Of a stretch of DNA of 10,268 nt, positions 8,080 to 10,268 are shown piece by piece (the first letter of the stretch is position 1; each line of letters begins with the position of its first letter). Source of the DNA: Fidelibacterota bacterium UBA6817 (GTDB taxonomy: Bacteria > Fidelibacterota > Fidelibacteria > Fidelibacterales > Fidelibacteraceae); NCBI GenBank assembly GCA_002452555.1, contig DKER01000179.1, forward strand, positions 1 through 10,268, in the 5' to 3' direction. The notes beneath the pieces were generated by a model. It did no database searches and had not been told where the DNA came from. It was given only the letters and a program-made list of their open reading frames with translations. The position numbers and the translations under genes are program-made.

Positions 8080-8084
8080 CTTAG

Positions 8085-9242
8085 ATGCAAATGGACTATA
8101 AAAAAGAGTTAAGAACAGAATATGCTTCCCCAAACAGAAGCTTAAAAAAAGATTTGGATTATCAGATTGGTTTATTTAAAAATGATAAAACGTTTCACGA
8201 ACCTTTAAATCATTTACTTGAATTTGTCGCAATTCTTAATGAAAACAGAGAAATTGTTTTCTGCAATGATAAATTTCTCGAGTTACTGGATTCGTTTCAA
8301 ACGGATTGCCATTATCTGGGAAAACGCCCCGGGGAAGTTTTAAACTGTCTTCATGCATTAAATTCTGAATCCGGCTGCGGAACAACCCGTTTTTGCAGAT
8401 ATTGCAACGTCGTAAATTTAATCCTGAATTCTCAAAAAGGAACAGATGATCATCAGAATTGTCAAATAATGCGTTCTGACGGTGGTGCATGGGATTTACA
8501 GGTTAGGACTCATCATTTCGAGTATCAGGGAATCAGCTTTGTGCTATTTGCAGCCCTGGATATGAGTCATGAAAATCGGCGAAATGCTTTGGAACGCCTT
8601 TTTTATCACGATGTAAAGAATGTTGCAGGTATTATTCAGGGGTTTTCTAAAATGATGTTTAATGAAAAGTTTACAGATGATAAGAAAAAAGAATTTCAAT
8701 CAATTATTAGCCGTTCTAGCAGTGAACTTCTCGACATCATTGAATCACAGCAAATGATTCAGTCAGCCGAGGATGATACACTTGAAACCGTATATCAAAC
8801 TATTTCGATTAACACGCTTATTAAAACGATTTGTGATAACTTTTCTTTATACTCTGTTAACGATAATAAAAAAATTGAATTTAATGAATCTGGCGGTGAT
8901 ATTAACATTGACACAGATCCGGTAATTTTGGGCAGAGTTCTGGGAAATATGATAAAAAATGCTCTTGAAGCAGTTAAACCCGGTGAAACTGTATCAATAA
9001 TGACTCAAATCACAGAGGATACATTATTGATTAACGTTCAGAATCCCGGTGAAATGAGTGAAGAAATTAAAGCTCAGGTCTTCAAACGTTCCTTTTCTAC
9101 AAAAGGAAAAGGTCGCGGACTTGGCACATATGTAATCCGTCTGTTTACAGAAAAATTTCTCAAGGGAACAGCCCGATTTACCAGCGATTCCAAAAAAGGA
9201 ACCTGCTTTATAATCGAACTTCCCGTCAAGACACAAAATTGA
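8085..9242 (+). CDS. Soluble PAS-domain sensor histidine kinase with a cysteine cluster
   Basis: The 385-residue protein has no signal peptide or membrane span, so it senses inside the cell. Residues about 40-160 form a PAS domain (LEFVAILNENREIVFCNDKF) with an inserted cysteine-rich motif: C88, C98 in GCGT, C104 and C107. C75 and C126 lie nearby. The phosphoacceptor is H175 in FYHDVKN, of the H-D-x-x-N type. The ATP-binding domain has an N box (N288 and N292 in GNMIKNALEA), a VQNPGE segment at 318-323 in place of the usual D-x-G, then FKRSFSTKGKGRGLGTYVIRLF at 333-354. This set belongs to a recurrent family of small PAS kinases. The ligand of the cysteine motif is, to my knowledge, not established; a redox switch, metal or Fe-S centre are possibilities. 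No response regulator is in the window. The ROK gene starts four bases after the stop, so the two are probably co-transcribed. Confidence 0.92.
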   Translation: MQMDYKKELRTEYASPNRSLKKDLDYQIGLFKNDKTFHEPLNHLLEFVAILNENREIVFCNDKFLELLDSFQTDCHYLGKRPGEVLNCLHALNSESGCGTTRFCRYCNVVNLILNSQKGTDDHQNCQIMRSDGGAWDLQVRTHHFEYQGISFVLFAALDMSHENRRNALERLFYHDVKNVAGIIQGFSKMMFNEKFTDDKKKEFQSIISRSSSELLDIIESQQMIQSAEDDTLETVYQTISINTLIKTICDNFSLYSVNDNKKIEFNESGGDINIDTDPVILGRVLGNMIKNALEAVKPGETVSIMTQITEDTLLINVQNPGEMSEEIKAQVFKRSFSTKGKGRGLGTYVIRLFTEKFLKGTARFTSDSKKGTCFIIELPVKTQN

Positions 9243-9246
9243 GAGA

Positions 9247-10268
9247 ATGCCGGTGATAAGCTCACAGAAAGGTCAGCCAAGTTTACTAAACCAGATTAAC
9301 AGGACACATATTCTCAGTCATATTCGGGATCAGGGATGCATATCTCGAACATTTCTCGCTCATGCAACAGGACTTAGTATTCCTACCATAAGCAGTGCAG
9401 TTCAATATTTGGATTCTCTGGGACTTGTATCTCTTGAGGAGACGGGAACATCAACAAACAAAGGCGGCAGACCTCCATCCTTAATACGCTTTGATGCCGA
9501 AAAAAATCTGGCCATCGGACTGGATCTTGATAAATACAGATCACACCTTGTTCTGGCCGATTTTAATGCAAAAATTATAAGTGAAGATCAATGGGATACT
9601 CCGTTAAATCTAGAAGATATAATCAAAATTACATCCAGAAAAATCCGAAAAATTATCAAAAGCGTTCCTTCAGGTGCTTATTTCAGAGGAACAGGTGTTG
9701 CTATAGCCGGACTGGTTAACAGGAAAACCGGGACGATTGAATACTCGCGAAGTATACCCTGGCAAAATATTGAATTTGCATCAATGCTCAGTTCAAACGT
9801 TAAAACGCCTGTATTTATTGAAAATGAGGCAAATCTATTAGCTTTGGGCGAACTCTATTTCGGAATGGGAAAAAAATACCAAAATTTTTTATGTATTGAT
9901 ATCCGTGACGGGATTGGGTGCGGCGTGATTCACAACCATAAATTGTTGGATATTCCGGCAGAACTTGGACAAATACGAATATTTACACCGGAAACAAATG
10001 ATTTATCCTCGACATTTATTACATTAGAAAAAATTGCTTCTGATACAGCAATGGTTCAAAAAGCAAAAGAAACTATTCAAAAGTTTACCGGAACAAGTTT
10101 ACTGCAAAAGAAAATTGACACATTAAATGGAGATATATTTATTAATGCAGTGAAAGCCGGTGATATGTATGCCCGGACAATTTTTAAAAACAGTCTTTCA
10201 GTACTGGGACTTGTATTGTCCGGAATGGTAAATATGTTCCATCCGGAAGCACTGATCTTTCACGGACC
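9247..10268 (+). CDS. ROK-family transcriptional regulator with degenerate kinase motifs (C-terminus beyond window)
   Basis: 340 codons are visible and the frame is open at the edge; NagC/XylR-type members have about 380-410, so most is present. Residues about 15-62 form a winged helix (ISRTFLAHATGLSIPTISSAV), followed by the family wing GGRPPSLIRF at 73-82. The ROK domain follows, but its kinase marks are eroded. The ATP loop D-x-G-x-T reads D93-L-D-K-Y. The catalytic N-D reads N193-E194, as in XylR-type repressors. The G-E-x-G-H segment reads A-E-L-G-Q (238-242), and no C-x-C-G-x-x-x-C zinc motif follows. A non-catalytic DNA-binding regulator is therefore likely; its sugar effector is unknown. 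ATG 9247 is four bases after the kinase stop. GTG at 9253, two codons later, is better spaced from the weak GAGAG at 9241-9245 and could be the true start. Co-transcription with the kinase is expected. Confidence 0.9.
   Translation, partial: MPVISSQKGQPSLLNQINRTHILSHIRDQGCISRTFLAHATGLSIPTISSAVQYLDSLGLVSLEETGTSTNKGGRPPSLIRFDAEKNLAIGLDLDKYRSHLVLADFNAKIISEDQWDTPLNLEDIIKITSRKIRKIIKSVPSGAYFRGTGVAIAGLVNRKTGTIEYSRSIPWQNIEFASMLSSNVKTPVFIENEANLLALGELYFGMGKKYQNFLCIDIRDGIGCGVIHNHKLLDIPAELGQIRIFTPETNDLSSTFITLEKIASDTAMVQKAKETIQKFTGTSLLQKKIDTLNGDIFINAVKAGDMYARTIFKNSLSVLGLVLSGMVNMFHPEALIFHG

Overview
The window (about 40% G+C by eye) holds six protein genes in two divergent blocks and no RNA genes, insertion sequences or CRISPR arrays. 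Phylum cannot be fixed from one window. The mix of a soluble PAS histidine kinase, an N-HTH ROK regulator, a DUF3417-type glucan phosphorylase, a B12-dependent methionine synthase and strong GGAGG-type ribosome sites suggests a free-living, probably Gram-negative bacterium of moderate A+T content (Spirochaetota, Calditrichota or Marinimicrobia-like lineages would fit). This placement is a low-confidence inference.

Left block, minus strand, read from 5209 down to 1: metH (5209-1808), a stand-alone cobalamin-binding protein (1747-713), and the start of a PAS/coiled-coil signalling protein (716-1, cut by the window edge). The gap between the first two is 60 nt with no convincing terminator, and the last two overlap by ATGA, so this looks like one operon. 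The middle protein carries W-x9-E-H and E-x-H motifs, the signature of the CarH-type adenosylcobalamin photoreceptor module, but has no DNA-binding domain. A plausible reading is a B12 and/or light sensor that passes its signal to the PAS protein, encoded with the cell's main B12-using enzyme.

Centre: a 178-nt divergent intergenic region (5210-5387) with a candidate metH promoter and an imperfect inverted repeat near the phosphorylase start.

Right block, plus strand: an alpha-glucan phosphorylase (5388-7937), a 147-nt A+T-rich gap with short repeats, then a soluble PAS histidine kinase with a cysteine cluster (8085-9242). Four nt later comes a ROK-family transcription factor (9247 to window end) whose kinase and zinc motifs are degraded. 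The kinase and ROK gene are probably co-transcribed. A link to glycogen/maltodextrin breakdown by the neighbouring phosphorylase is possible but rests only on position.

The most interesting parts are the CarH-like sensor without an HTH next to metH and the PAS protein, and the kinase/degenerate-ROK pair.
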